This document shows positions 23,275-31,778 of a stretch of DNA of 52,929 nucleotides, one piece after another. Position numbers and translations under genes: made by a program. Source of the DNA: DASVTR01 sp033855775 (GTDB lineage Bacteria; Acidobacteriota; Blastocatellia; Pyrinomonadales; Pyrinomonadaceae); assembly GCA_033855775.1 (NCBI GenBank), contig JAWVFT010000066.1, positions 1 through 52,929 of the forward strand. Direction: 5' to 3'. How positions within the stretch are numbered: the stretch's first letter is position 1; each line of letters begins with the position of its first letter. Below the pieces are notes generated by a model. The model was given only the letters and a program-made list of their open reading frames with translations. It was not told the DNA's origin and searched no databases.

Positions 23275-25761
23275 TCAGTAATGCTTGCTGGTCTTCTTGC
23301 CGCGCGTGTGTTTGTTGTCGGGGCGCGCTCCCTTGCGTTTGCGCGACTTGCGTTCGTCGGCGCCCTTGAGGGAGGCGAGCGGCCAGAGCTTGTGGACGAC
23401 TTCGGCCAAGCCTGCTTCGGTGACGGCGCGCGTCACTTCCTCGGATGATTTGTAGGCGGGCGCGGCTTCGTCGAGGGGGACGCGCCCGTTCGTGTTGACG
23501 AGGATTCCGGCGGCGGCATACTCGTCGTCCATCTGCCGTTGCGATAGCTCGCGCGTCGCAGCCCCGCGCGAGAGCCTCCGCCCCGCCCCGTGATTGACCG
23601 AGAAGCCGCTCTTCTCCGCGCCTTGCAGCGGGCGCAGGATGTAGCTGAAATCCTTGTTGCTGCCGGGAATCAAAACCGGATGGCCCGTCTCTTCCCAGAA
23701 CGTTCCACGCAGGGCCGGATGGCCCGCCGGAAACGCCCGCGTCGCGCCCTTGCGATGAACCCACACGTCGCCGAACTCAGGGTGCTGCTCGCGCTGCACG
23801 AGGTTGTGGCTAATCTCGTAAATCAATTCGAGCGGCTGGCCGAAGACCTGCGCGAAGGCTTCCGATACCTGCTCGAAGATGACGAGGCGATTGAGTATCG
23901 CGTAGTTGCCGCCAGCCGCGACCGCGTTCAAGTAGTCGCCATAGTGTCTCGACTCAGGCATGAAGTATCCAAGGTCAATGTCTGTTATCGCGTCGGGCCG
24001 CTCAGAGCGCGCCAACTCGAAATAGTTCGTCGCCAGCCCGTGGCCGAAGCCGCGACTGCCCGTGTGAACTTGCAGAAAGAGCGTCTCCGTGTCCACCTCG
24101 CGCTGCAACTCTATGAAGTGGTTGCCGCCGCCGAGGCTGCCCAACTGTTCAAGCCCGCGTTCCGGTCGCCCGCTCCCGCCCCATGGAATCTCCCATCCGT
24201 CATCCACCGGAATCCTGTGCCGCTCCGCGCGGCTGCGGTCAAACCTCGCCCCGTGCCGCTCGACGTAATACTCTGCCCCGCCCCGCACCAGATTATTAAA
24301 CTCTCCCTTCGACACGCTCCCCAACCTCTGGCTCTTGCCCCCCGCCCCCATCGCCACACGCTCCATCACCGCTCGATTAAACTCCAACTTCTTCTCCGCC
24401 GTCGCCCGCTCAGCCAAAACCTCAGACCGCGCGCTCATCATCCCGCAGTTATGCACGAACACTCCCGCCTCAAGCGCGAAGTTTCCATATCCGGGAACGG
24501 TCAGGCAATAGACATCCGCCATCTCGCTCAGGAACTCGACGGAAACAACTTTGTGGTTGTAGCCGTGTCGCCAGCGACGGTGATTGTGAATGCCGAAGCC
24601 GCCCGTCAATGTTTCGCCGCACGTCTCACAAGTGTATGCGCGATGCGCGACCTCAGAAGATTTGCGCCGCCCTTCGGGACTCGTGTTATAGGCTTGCAGA
24701 TATTTCTTGCCGCGCTCACCATTGCCCGCGACTGCGGCGCGAAAGCTCTCCGCGTTGTTCGCCATATATGTGAGGATGTTCTTTGTTCCGCGCGCGGCAA
24801 AGTAAGCATGTCCCTCCGGCGTGCGCGCTTTGGCTGCGAGCGCAGCGCAGCGATTCCGTTCAAACTGCGGCGTTCTGAGCTTCAGATTCCGGCGGCCATT
24901 GGCATGATGAAAACGCGCATGGTCACGGTCGCCCATGAAGACTAGATTCTGCGGGCGATTGTCGGAGGGCTGAAAGTTTTTATGATGAATGATTGTGCGC
25001 TGTCCCTCGAAAGCCGGAATCTCTCCGAGCAATCCGCACCGCGCGACAAGCCAGTGCGCGCGCTGGCTGCGACCCGTCGCCGGATGCTGCACGAGACTGT
25101 AACCGTCCTTGTCTCTGCAAGCATAAAACGGCATCAGCGAAGTCTGTGGCGCAAGATGCTGCGCCTGACGATAGCTTCCATCGCGGAGCATAAATTCGTG
25201 GTCGGGCGTGCAGCGAATCGTGCGCCCGTTATCGAGCGTGACTTTGACGAGCGGAGCCAGCGTGCGCGTCCGCTTGGCCTCGGCGCGCGCGACAACAATC
25301 TTCTGCTCCGGCGTCAGCGCATAGACGTGCAACTCTTCATCGCGCTCCGCGAGGACGCCAATTGGGTAAGCGTTGCCGTCAACGGTCGGAACGAGCGTGT
25401 CAGCCGTGAAGCAGCCAATATCGAAGCCTACCGGCCCCATCGCTACCGCGCCGCTCTGCGCGTCCGTGAGAATCACGCAGCCGACGGGGACGCCGTAGCC
25501 GTAGTGCGTGTCGGGCGTGATGACGACCAGCTTGACGCCGGGAAAGCGGGTCGCGTTGACGATTTGACGATAGAGAATCTCTTCGGCATCCGCGAGCAGC
25601 GTCGGCGTCAGGAAGAGGCGCACCGGAACTTCGCCTGTGTCTTCGGTCTGTAGCGTGTAGTAGCCGTCGCCGTGCCAGCGCGCCAGATGTTTCCAGTTGT
25701 CGGCGTTCCTCAGTTGCTTCGCCGTCTTCAAAGCCTGCGCGTCCCTTGCTTGTCCGCTCAT
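23275..25761 (-). CDS. rtcB: RNA-splicing ligase RtcB (GTP-dependent), intein-containing precursor
   Basis: An 828-aa precursor. Removal of a 322-aa intein (residues 117-438) leaves a 506-aa RtcB, near the normal size. RtcB joins 2',3'-cyclic phosphate or 3'-phosphate RNA ends to 5'-OH ends using GTP and Mn2+. The intein interrupts the active-site motif DIG|CGM: Cys439, the first residue after the intein, is the conserved metal-binding Cys. Other active-site blocks are GGGNHFIELQ, HTGSRGFGH and VNHGAGRRLSRGAA, the last with the His that carries GMP. The ATG overlaps the aroK stop by 4 bp, so the genes are translationally coupled. No archease or rtcA is present here. Activity depends on protein splicing because the insertion destroys the metal site. 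Confidence 0.96.
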   Translation of the reverse strand: MSGQARDAQALKTAKQLRNADNWKHLARWHGDGYYTLQTEDTGEVPVRLFLTPTLLADAEEILYRQIVNATRFPGVKLVVITPDTHYGYGVPVGCVILTDAQSGAVAMGPVGFDIGCFTADTLVPTVDGNAYPIGVLAERDEELHVYALTPEQKIVVARAEAKRTRTLAPLVKVTLDNGRTIRCTPDHEFMLRDGSYRQAQHLAPQTSLMPFYACRDKDGYSLVQHPATGRSQRAHWLVARCGLLGEIPAFEGQRTIIHHKNFQPSDNRPQNLVFMGDRDHARFHHANGRRNLKLRTPQFERNRCAALAAKARTPEGHAYFAARGTKNILTYMANNAESFRAAVAGNGERGKKYLQAYNTSPEGRRKSSEVAHRAYTCETCGETLTGGFGIHNHRRWRHGYNHKVVSVEFLSEMADVYCLTVPGYGNFALEAGVFVHNCGMMSARSEVLAERATAEKKLEFNRAVMERVAMGAGGKSQRLGSVSKGEFNNLVRGGAEYYVERHGARFDRSRAERHRIPVDDGWEIPWGGSGRPERGLEQLGSLGGGNHFIELQREVDTETLFLQVHTGSRGFGHGLATNYFELARSERPDAITDIDLGYFMPESRHYGDYLNAVAAGGNYAILNRLVIFEQVSEAFAQVFGQPLELIYEISHNLVQREQHPEFGDVWVHRKGATRAFPAGHPALRGTFWEETGHPVLIPGSNKDFSYILRPLQGAEKSGFSVNHGAGRRLSRGAATRELSQRQMDDEYAAAGILVNTNGRVPLDEAAPAYKSSEEVTRAVTEAGLAEVVHKLWPLASLKGADERKSRKRKGARPDNKHTRGKKTSKHY
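24448..25413 (-). other. Intein with HNH homing endonuclease inside RtcB
   Basis: The element begins with Cys117 (CFTADTLV, block A). It has block B RCTPDHEFML with the T-x-x-H-like catalytic His, block F VSVEFLSEMADVYCLTVPGY and block G GVFVHN, ending in Asn438 before the extein Cys439. All residues needed for splicing (Cys1, block B His, penultimate His, terminal Asn, +1 Cys) are present. The centre encodes an HNH endonuclease (TIIHHKNFQPSDNRPQNLVF, about 256-275). Near residues 378-399 is a CETCG...H....H arrangement that fits a C2H2 zinc finger (C-X2-C-X12-H-X4-H). Both parts look intact, suggesting the element may still be mobile. Confidence 0.95.
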
Positions 25762-26309
25762 TGTCTTTCGCCCTCCTTGATTCGCTGAAATAGTTTAACT
25801 TCCGCTTCGATGCCTGCCGCCAGTTGACTTGGGCTGCTGCGCTCGTCGGCTTCTACGCGCAAGCGCGCGAGCGCGTATAACTCGCGCCGCTTTTGGTAAA
25901 GCTCAAGCGCCAATGCTTCATCGCGCGCGAGCGGGCGCGCTCCGGCGGCCTTCATGATACGCCGCCAGCAGAGAGCGAACGGCGCGTCGAGCCAAACGAC
26001 GAAAGCTTCGCGCTCGCGCAAGAGTTGGCGATTGCCCTCAATCGTCCAGGCCCCGCCGCCGAGAGCTATGACGCGCGCTTCATCCATAGCGAGAGCCGCG
26101 CGCAACGCGCCGCTTTCAATTTGACGAAAGCGCGGCTCGCCGTCCTCATCAATTATCTCGCGCGGGCCGCGCCCTTCGCGCGCCGCGATGAAGCCGTCCA
26201 GGTCAATCATAGAGCAGGCGCGCAAGCGCGCGAGAGCGGCGGCGACAGTTGTCTTGCCCGCTCCCATGAAACCTGTGATGACGATTAGAGGCTGCGCCGT
26301 CGCTTTCAT
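25758..26309 (-). CDS. aroK: Shikimate kinase
   Basis: 183 aa. It phosphorylates shikimate at O3 with ATP in the aromatic amino acid pathway, in the cytosol. The Walker A loop is GFMGAGKTT (about 13-21) and DLDGF (about 36-40) holds the Mg2+/shikimate Asp. FRQIESGALR covers the shikimate-binding Arg-Glu region (the usual motif is FR..E), and LGGGAW is the Walker B-like glycine triplet. ARPLARDEA is the lid with its Arg. It is downstream of aroA (EPSP synthase, the next pathway step) on the same strand with a 63-bp gap, and overlaps rtcB by 4 bp. The order aroA-aroK-rtcB suggests one operon. Confidence 0.93.
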   Translation of the reverse strand: MKATAQPLIVITGFMGAGKTTVAAALARLRACSMIDLDGFIAAREGRGPREIIDEDGEPRFRQIESGALRAALAMDEARVIALGGGAWTIEGNRQLLREREAFVVWLDAPFALCWRRIMKAAGARPLARDEALALELYQKRRELYALARLRVEADERSSPSQLAAGIEAEVKLFQRIKEGERQ

Positions 26310-26342
26310 CGCTCAACCGATGGCTTCGAGTTTATCCAACGC

Positions 26343-26381
26343 TTCGAGTTCAACGCTCAAACAGATTCGAGTTCAACGCTC
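26343..26381. repeat. 16-bp direct repeat at the aroA 3' end
   Basis: TTCGAGTTCAACGCTC occurs at 26343-26358 and again at 26366-26381, 23 bp apart. The aroA stop codon (26373-26375) lies inside the second copy. GCTTCGAG words on both sides resemble the GCTTGAA-type heptads seen elsewhere. Confidence 0.6.
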
Positions 26382-27698
26382 GACCACAGCTTCGAGCAGT
26401 TGGAAGAACTCCGGGAAGGAGACGCTGGCGCACCCGGCCCCTGCAATCTCGGATTCGCCTTCGGCCAGAAGCGCTGCGACGGCGCAGGCCATGGCGATGC
26501 GGTGGTCTTCGCGCGCTTCGAGCCTTGCCCCGCGAAGACGCGCCCGCCCGCCGACACGCAGGCCGTCATCAAACTCTTCGACCGTCGCTCCCATCGCGCG
26601 CAGGTTGCAGACCATCGCGCTGATGCGGTCTGACTCCTTGTGGCGCAACTCCTCCGCCTCGCGTATCTCAAGCCCGCCGGGAAGCTGCGTGCCGACGACG
26701 GCCAACGCCGGAAGCTCGTCAATCAAGCGCGCGATGACGGGGCCGCGCAGAACGTTTGTCGCCTCGCCGCCCGAAGTTGCCGTGACGCCGTTGCCGCCGA
26801 CCCGTATGTCTCCGATTGGCTCGTTGCTCTGCTCGCGCAAGTTTGTAGCCTGCGCGTCGAGGCCGAAAGTTTGGAGCGTTGAGAGAATCTGCGAGCGCGT
26901 CGGGTTGAGGCCGATTGCCTCAAGCAACAACTCGGAGCCGGGCAACAAAGCCGCGGCGACGATGAAGAATGTCGCCGAAGAGATGTCGCCCGGAATCATT
27001 ACATCGCGCGCTTTGAGCCGGGCGGGGCCGTCAATCGCAATGACGCTCCGGCTCGCTTCGCCGTGCCGCTCGACAAGCGTTTCGACCGCGAAGCCGAACC
27101 AGCGCAACATGCGCTCCGTGTGGTCGCGCGTGACGCCAGTTTCTTCCAGGACCTCTGTGCGCCCGCGCGCGTTGAGTCCGGCGAGCAGGATGCAAGATTT
27201 GACCTGCGCGCTGGCGACCTTCATCTCGTAGCGAATGGGCGCGAGCGGCTGTCGTCCACTGATGCGCAACGGCGCGCGCCCGTCGTTTGACGCGATGCTC
27301 GCGCCCATCCGTTCGAGCGGTTCGATAACGCGCCGCATCGGGCGCGACCGCAGGGAATCGTCGCCCGTCAACTCCGACACGAAATCCTGCCCCGCCAGCA
27401 AGCCCGCCAGCATCCGCATCGTCGAGCCGCTGTTGCCGCAATCGAGCCGCGCCGCGGAAGCGCGCAAGCCACGCGCGCCCGCTCCGTTGACCTTGACGCT
27501 CGCGCCCGCCCGCTCAATCGAGACGCCCAGTTGCCGCAGGCAATTCAAAGTCGAAGCGCAATCCTCCGCGGTCGAAAAGTTGGACAGTCGCGTCTGGCCG
27601 TCGGCGATGGCCGCCAGCATCGCGGCGCGGTGTGAAATGGACTTGTCGCCCGGCAAGGCCAAGCGCCCGCGAATCCTGCGGGCCGGATGAATCTTCAT
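26373..27698 (-). CDS. aroA: 3-phosphoshikimate 1-carboxyvinyltransferase (EPSP synthase)
   Basis: A 441-aa cytosolic enzyme that transfers the enolpyruvyl group of PEP to shikimate-3-phosphate. PGDKSISHRAAMLAA (about 17-31) holds the conserved Lys that contacts both substrates. LDCGNSGSTMRMLAGLLAG (about 86-104) is the PEP loop, SRPMRRVIEPL follows, and HKESDRI near residue 345 is a C-terminal signature. Length and two-domain structure are complete. The first gene of the aroA-aroK-rtcB run. The stop codon lies in a direct repeat, so the extreme C-terminus (AVVER) may be repeat-derived. Confidence 0.95.
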   Translation of the reverse strand: MKIHPARRIRGRLALPGDKSISHRAAMLAAIADGQTRLSNFSTAEDCASTLNCLRQLGVSIERAGASVKVNGAGARGLRASAARLDCGNSGSTMRMLAGLLAGQDFVSELTGDDSLRSRPMRRVIEPLERMGASIASNDGRAPLRISGRQPLAPIRYEMKVASAQVKSCILLAGLNARGRTEVLEETGVTRDHTERMLRWFGFAVETLVERHGEASRSVIAIDGPARLKARDVMIPGDISSATFFIVAAALLPGSELLLEAIGLNPTRSQILSTLQTFGLDAQATNLREQSNEPIGDIRVGGNGVTATSGGEATNVLRGPVIARLIDELPALAVVGTQLPGGLEIREAEELRHKESDRISAMVCNLRAMGATVEEFDDGLRVGGRARLRGARLEAREDHRIAMACAVAALLAEGESEIAGAGCASVSFPEFFQLLEAVVER

Positions 27699-27834
27699 GC
27701 GACAATCTTACAACAGGGCGTGTCCCTGCGTCGTCGCGTCTCGCTTTCTTGACAGGCGGGCAGCGCGCATGTTACACGTCCTGTCCCGTGTTCGATTTAA
27801 CGGAAGTCTATAAGTGGCAGCCTTGCCTTGACGG

Positions 27835-28275
27835 ATGGCTCTTCTGGAGAGACCACGCCTTGTGACCGAAGAGACGACTGAACTCGCATTACCGAGCCGC
27901 ATCGAGGCCATCGAAGATGCCGCCGCTGTCGCTAACGAGTTTGTCAGCCGCTCAGGCATCGGGCAGGATGCGGCCTTCGCCGTGGACATGGCCGTGCGCG
28001 AGGCCGTCACCAACGCGGTGCTGCACGGCAACCGTCAGGATGAATCGAAGGTCGTTGAAATACAGTTGAAGAACTCGGCGGCGGGCCTTGAGATTACCGT
28101 GCGCGACGAGGGCCGGGGCTTTAACCCGGGCGACGTGCCGGACCCGACCGACCCGCAGAATCTCATGAAAACCAACGGTCGCGGCATCCTTTTTATGCGC
28201 ACCTTTATGGACGAGGTGGAGTGGTCGCGCCATCCAGACGGCGGGACGGTGGTGCGAATGTTGAAGAAAAAGTAA
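27835..28275 (+). CDS. Anti-sigma factor kinase of RsbW/SpoIIAB type
   Basis: 146 aa with a GHKL ATPase fold. The N box is AVREAVTNAVLHGN (about 53-66), the G1 box DEGRGFNPGDVPDP and the G2 box GRGILFMRTFMDEV. In the RsbW family such kinases bind a sigma factor or other partner and phosphorylate a STAS antagonist. Two STAS genes follow directly on the same strand. ATG 27835 has no Shine-Dalgarno. GTG 27862 has GGAGAG 10 bases upstream and may be the true start (137 aa). A TTGACA at 27749-27754 could be a -35 box, but the -10 is poor. No sigma factor or PP2C phosphatase is in the window, so the target is unknown. Confidence 0.9.
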   Translation: MALLERPRLVTEETTELALPSRIEAIEDAAAVANEFVSRSGIGQDAAFAVDMAVREAVTNAVLHGNRQDESKVVEIQLKNSAAGLEITVRDEGRGFNPGDVPDPTDPQNLMKTNGRGILFMRTFMDEVEWSRHPDGGTVVRMLKKK

Positions 28276-28277
28276 TC

Positions 28278-28333
28278 GGTCGCCGGTCGCCGGTCATCGC
28301 CTTCCAGCTTTGACTGAACGACCGCCGGCTGAC
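28278..28333. repeat. GGTCGCC heptad array
   Basis: Eight 7-bp units in phase after the kinase stop codon: GGTCGCC twice, GGTCATC, degenerate units, then GACCGCC and GGCTGAC. The last two are roughly complementary to the first two and could pair imperfectly. Confidence 0.5.
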
Positions 28334-28360
28334 TGTTTTGAGCAAGGAGATTTTTGAGCA

Positions 28361-28723
28361 ATGGCAGAACTAAATATTCAAGAACGCGAAGCGGGCGACG
28401 TGACGATTCTGGACATGGCCGGCAAGGTCACTATCGGCGAAGGCAGCGTCGCCCTGCGCAGCGCTATTCGCGGCCTGCTGGAAAAAGGGAAGAAGCGGAT
28501 TCTGCTGAATCTCGCGGGCGTCGGCTATATTGATTCGAGCGGCATCGGCGAACTGGTGGCAAGCTTCACCGCTATCAATAAAGAGGGTGGACAACTCAAG
28601 CTGCTCAACCTGACACAGAAGCTGCAAGACCTGCTGGCGATTACCAAGCTCTTGACCGTCTTCGACGTTTACGAGAGCGAGACGGACGCGCTCGGCAGCT
28701 ACAAGCCGCTGAAGGAAGAGTAA
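28361..28723 (+). CDS. STAS-domain anti-sigma factor antagonist (first copy)
   Basis: 120 aa, one STAS domain of SpoIIAA/RsbV type. Residues 13-24 (DVTILDMAGKVT) form the first strands. The phosphorylation loop is GYIDSSGIGEL, with the likely target Ser59 directly after Asp58. AAGGAG lies 14 bases before ATG. In the known switch, the unphosphorylated antagonist takes the anti-sigma kinase away from its partner; the upstream kinase is the obvious mate (85 bp apart). It is closely similar over its length to the next gene, so the pair arose by tandem duplication. Confidence 0.93.
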   Translation: MAELNIQEREAGDVTILDMAGKVTIGEGSVALRSAIRGLLEKGKKRILLNLAGVGYIDSSGIGELVASFTAINKEGGQLKLLNLTQKLQDLLAITKLLTVFDVYESETDALGSYKPLKEE

Positions 28724-28796
28724 GGCGTGGCCGTCTTCCGCAAGCCGGCTTCAACATTTATCTGCACGGGCAACTTATCAGAAGGAGACATCCGCG

Positions 28797-29144
28797 ATGG
28801 CTCAGCTTGAAATTCAGGAGCGTCAGGCCGGAGATGTGACCATCCTCGACCTTGATGGCAAAATGACAATCGGCGAAGGCAGCACGGCGCTGCGCAGCGC
28901 TATCCGGCGCCTCACCGAAGAAGGCAAAAAGAAGATACTGCTGAATCTGCAAAACGTCAGCTACATGGATTCGACGGGCCTCGGCGAATTGATTGCCAGC
29001 TACACGAGCGTCAGCCGCGACGGCGGCCAGTTGAAGCTGCTCCAACTCTCCGGCAAGATTCAAGACCTGCTGGTCATCACCAAGCTCTTGACCGTCTTCG
29101 ATGTCTACGACAGCGAAGCGGACGCCCTCGGCAACTTTAAATAG
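28797..29144 (+). CDS. STAS-domain anti-sigma factor antagonist (second copy)
   Basis: 115 aa, the paralogue of the preceding gene. It shares IQERQAGDVTILDLDGKMT with small changes, TIGEGSTALRSAIR and LLVITKLLTVFDVY. The phospho-site loop is SYMDSTGLGEL with Ser59, so the site is kept but followed by Thr rather than Ser. AAGGAGA lies 10 bases before ATG. The C-terminal tail is shorter by five residues than in copy one. It probably acts on the same RsbW-like kinase, giving two inputs to one switch. Followed directly by a heptad array. Confidence 0.93.
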   Translation: MAQLEIQERQAGDVTILDLDGKMTIGEGSTALRSAIRRLTEEGKKKILLNLQNVSYMDSTGLGELIASYTSVSRDGGQLKLLQLSGKIQDLLVITKLLTVFDVYDSEADALGNFK

Positions 29145-29145
29145 C

Positions 29146-29222
29146 AGTGACGAGTGACAAGCAGCGAGTGACGAGCTAAGCACGGTTTTTAACTTGTCAC
29201 TCGTCACTCTTAACTCGTTACT
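29146..29222. repeat. AGTGACG heptad array, inverted halves
   Basis: Eleven 7-bp units in uninterrupted phase, filling the whole gap between the second STAS gene and the DUF2062 gene. Left units are AGTGACG, AGTGACA, AGCAGCG, AGTGACG; right units are TGTCACT, CGTCACT, CTTAACT, CGTTACT. Positions 29146-29161 and 29193-29208 are perfect 16-bp inverted copies. Confidence 0.85.
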
Positions 29223-29228
29223 GCTTTT

Positions 29229-29723
29229 ATGCTCCGCGCCACACTCCGCCGGCTGCTTGCGATTGACGATCCGCCAGAGCGGACGGCGCTCGCTTTTTCC
29301 ATCGGCGTCTTCATCGCGTTCTCGCCCTTTCTCGGCCTGCACACGATTGCGGCGACGGCCCTCGCCTTCGCCTTCCGCTTTAACAAGATCGCCATCTACG
29401 CCGGAACGTTCGTCAACAATCCTTTTCTCACGCTCGTCCCAATCATTGTGGCTTCCTACGCCATCGGCGCGTTTGTCCTGGGCCGCCCGCTCTCGCTGCC
29501 AGCCGCAGGCATGGAACTCCTGACGCACCCGCGCCTCTTCAACAACGAGTGGTGGCGGCAACTCTTCAGGCAAGGATGGGATGTCCTGCTGCCCTTCACC
29601 ATCGGCGGGATGACGCTCTCCGTCGTTTGTTCCCTCGCCGCCTATCCATTAACATTGCGCTTTCTGCGAAGACGCAGGAGGAACGGCGACGACGATGCGC
29701 GCCGCACAATGAACGATGAATGA
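29229..29723 (+). CDS. DUF2062 family membrane protein
   Basis: 164 aa. Recognised from the DUF2062 block AFSIGVFIAFSPFLGLHTI (about 22-40) and FRFNKIAIYAGTFVNNPFLT (about 49-68). Three hydrophobic segments (about 21-45, 70-90 and 120-145) and a highly basic tail (LRFLRRRRRNG) facing the cytoplasm. The function of the family is not established; members are often next to envelope or glycosyltransferase genes. There is no visible Shine-Dalgarno because the 5' side is the heptad array. Expression is therefore uncertain, perhaps by readthrough from the STAS genes. Confidence 0.88.
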   Translation: MLRATLRRLLAIDDPPERTALAFSIGVFIAFSPFLGLHTIAATALAFAFRFNKIAIYAGTFVNNPFLTLVPIIVASYAIGAFVLGRPLSLPAAGMELLTHPRLFNNEWWRQLFRQGWDVLLPFTIGGMTLSVVCSLAAYPLTLRFLRRRRRNGDDDARRTMNDE

Positions 29724-29885
29724 AAAGCTTTTCGTTCGGCCTTCATCGTCGCGGCTCTCAGCGCTTGAGAGCGTTGCTCTCGTTTGGCAACACTGTCGAA
29801 GCAAGCGGCATCTCTATTAACTCTTTTCGCCGTCGTTGACCGGTTGAGAATTTCGCTTGCTCCCGCCCGCGCGGATTTCATCTTT

Positions 29886-31775
29886 ATGAGAAAACAAGTT
29901 TTCATCATCACTCTTCTGGTGTTGTGCTGCGGCGCGACCTCGCAGGCGCAAACGCCCGCGCAGCCCGCGGCCAGCCCGCGTCCCACGCAGAAGACCGCTG
30001 CCCCTTCGCAGCCGCGCCCGCAAACGCAGCAGCAACCGCAGCAGTCGTCCTTCGACCTATCGCAGTACGGCATCAGAATCCAACCCGAAGCGCGCCTCAT
30101 CGTCGTGATGGCGGCATTGGACGCCGCCGGATTCGACCCCGCAGCCGAAGGCCAGCAGCCCGCTCCTTTTCGCGCGCAGGTCAGACGCGAGCAAGCGGAG
30201 TTGGACGCAGACCTGCGCACGCGCTTGCGCCGTTTTTACGAAGGCCACCGCTTGCATCAGGAGAACGGCGCGGAGCCGACGCCCGCCGAGCAGGCCGCGC
30301 GCTACGTCTCGCTGGCTTACGCCCTCGGCCCGGCTCCCGCCTTTGAGGCTCCGGCGCGAACGGACGATTTGCCCGCGAGCCTGCTCGAAGTCTTGGACTT
30401 TGCTCCGCTGGTGCGAGAGTTCTATCGCAAGTCGGGCATAGACGAACGGCTGCCGGGATACATGCGTTCGTATCAATCGGCGGGCGACGAGTTGCGACCG
30501 GGCGCGGGCGAGATGGTGCGCAGCGTCCTTTCGTACCTACACACGCAGCCGCAAACAATCGTCATCGAGCGCGTGCCGGTTGACCGTCCCGGCGTGAAGC
30601 CGAAGAAGAACACGCCGCCCGCCTACACGACGCGCGAACGCGAGCGCAGGTTTTTCATCGTGCCGGATTTGCTGGCCGTTCCCGGCTCAATCAACTTTCG
30701 CGTCATCGGCGATGATTACTTCGCGGTCGTTCCGTTCAGAGCAAACCCCGCTTCTTCTGAACTGCGCCGCGCCTACTTGCAGTATGTCCTTGACGCTTTC
30801 GTCCTACGCTACAATCGCGAAGTAGCCGAGCGACGCCCCGCGCTCAAGCAATTGATTGACGACGTAGCGAAGGCGACATCCAACATGCTCTCGCCTGACA
30901 TCTTCCTGACCGTCTCGCGCTCTTTGGTCGCCGCCGCCGAGACGCGCCTCGCGGAGCTGTCGCAACTCGACGCGCTCTCGCACCGCGCGCAAAGTCAACT
31001 CGCGCAAACGACGGACGCTACACACCGCGCCGCCATCGTCAAGCAGTCGCAGGAGGAGCGCGCCCGCGCCGGCGATGAAGCGATAGCTCAACTCGCCGAA
31101 GCTTATGAACGCGGCGCCGTGCTCGCTTTCTATTTCAATGAGCAACTGCGCGGGACGGAGAGTTCGGGCTTTGACATCAGCGGCTCGTTCAGTGACATGA
31201 TTGCTTCGTTTGACCCTGCGCGCGAGGGCCGCCGCCTGACGGAAAATGCTGAGGCTCGCGCGCGTGGGCTGGCTTTCCAAAAGGCGCGGCGTGAGGCGGC
31301 GCAGAAGGCGGCGCAGGAGAACGCGACCGACGCGGACGAGACAAGCCCGCGCGCCGTGCTCTTGAAGAAATTGATTGAAGTTGACGACCTGCTGCGCGCG
31401 CGCAACTACGGTGAAGCCGAGTCGCGCCTGCGCTCTCTCGTGCGGGAGTTTCCCGGCGAGCCGCGCATCTTCTTCGCCCTCGGCGAGACAGCAAGTTTGT
31501 CTGCGCGCGAGGCGACGGACGAAGTCGTGCGTGATGAGCGGCTGGATAAAGCTCTGGCGAGCTATCGTCTGGCCGTCAACTCGGCCACGGTCGAGACGGA
31601 ACCCGGACTGCTCTCGCGCGCCCATTACGCCATCGCTAGCATCCTCGCCTTCCTCGAACGCAACGACGAAGCGATGAAAGAGTTCGACGCCGTTATCAAT
31701 CTCGGTCGTGATATTCCGGGCAACGCTTACGACCAGGCCGTCGAAGGAAAAAAGAGATTGATGCAGCCGAAATAA
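29886..31775 (+). CDS. Secreted or periplasmic protein with C-terminal TPR-like region
   Basis: 629 aa from ATG 29886, chosen because it opens a clean signal peptide (MRKQVFIITLLVLCCGATSQ, then AQTP); the in-frame start at 29784 would bury it. After a Pro/Gln/Ala-rich linker (about 20-50) comes a helical body without recognised domains. From about 500 there are TPR-like helices (LLRARNYGEAESRLRSLVRE, RIFFALGETASLS, ALASYRLAVNSATVE). No catalytic motif is seen. I do not recognise the family beyond this. Its convergent neighbour is a secreted PDZ protein; a shared terminator separates them. Confidence 0.75.
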   Translation: MRKQVFIITLLVLCCGATSQAQTPAQPAASPRPTQKTAAPSQPRPQTQQQPQQSSFDLSQYGIRIQPEARLIVVMAALDAAGFDPAAEGQQPAPFRAQVRREQAELDADLRTRLRRFYEGHRLHQENGAEPTPAEQAARYVSLAYALGPAPAFEAPARTDDLPASLLEVLDFAPLVREFYRKSGIDERLPGYMRSYQSAGDELRPGAGEMVRSVLSYLHTQPQTIVIERVPVDRPGVKPKKNTPPAYTTRERERRFFIVPDLLAVPGSINFRVIGDDYFAVVPFRANPASSELRRAYLQYVLDAFVLRYNREVAERRPALKQLIDDVAKATSNMLSPDIFLTVSRSLVAAAETRLAELSQLDALSHRAQSQLAQTTDATHRAAIVKQSQEERARAGDEAIAQLAEAYERGAVLAFYFNEQLRGTESSGFDISGSFSDMIASFDPAREGRRLTENAEARARGLAFQKARREAAQKAAQENATDADETSPRAVLLKKLIEVDDLLRARNYGEAESRLRSLVREFPGEPRIFFALGETASLSAREATDEVVRDERLDKALASYRLAVNSATVETEPGLLSRAHYAIASILAFLERNDEAMKEFDAVINLGRDIPGNAYDQAVEGKKRLMQPK

Positions 31776-31778
31776 ACA

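Noticed and set aside
23275..25761. rtcB as a gene broken by insertion of another gene
   Set aside because: The insert is in frame and has all intein splice motifs, so the precursor is one continuous functional ORF.
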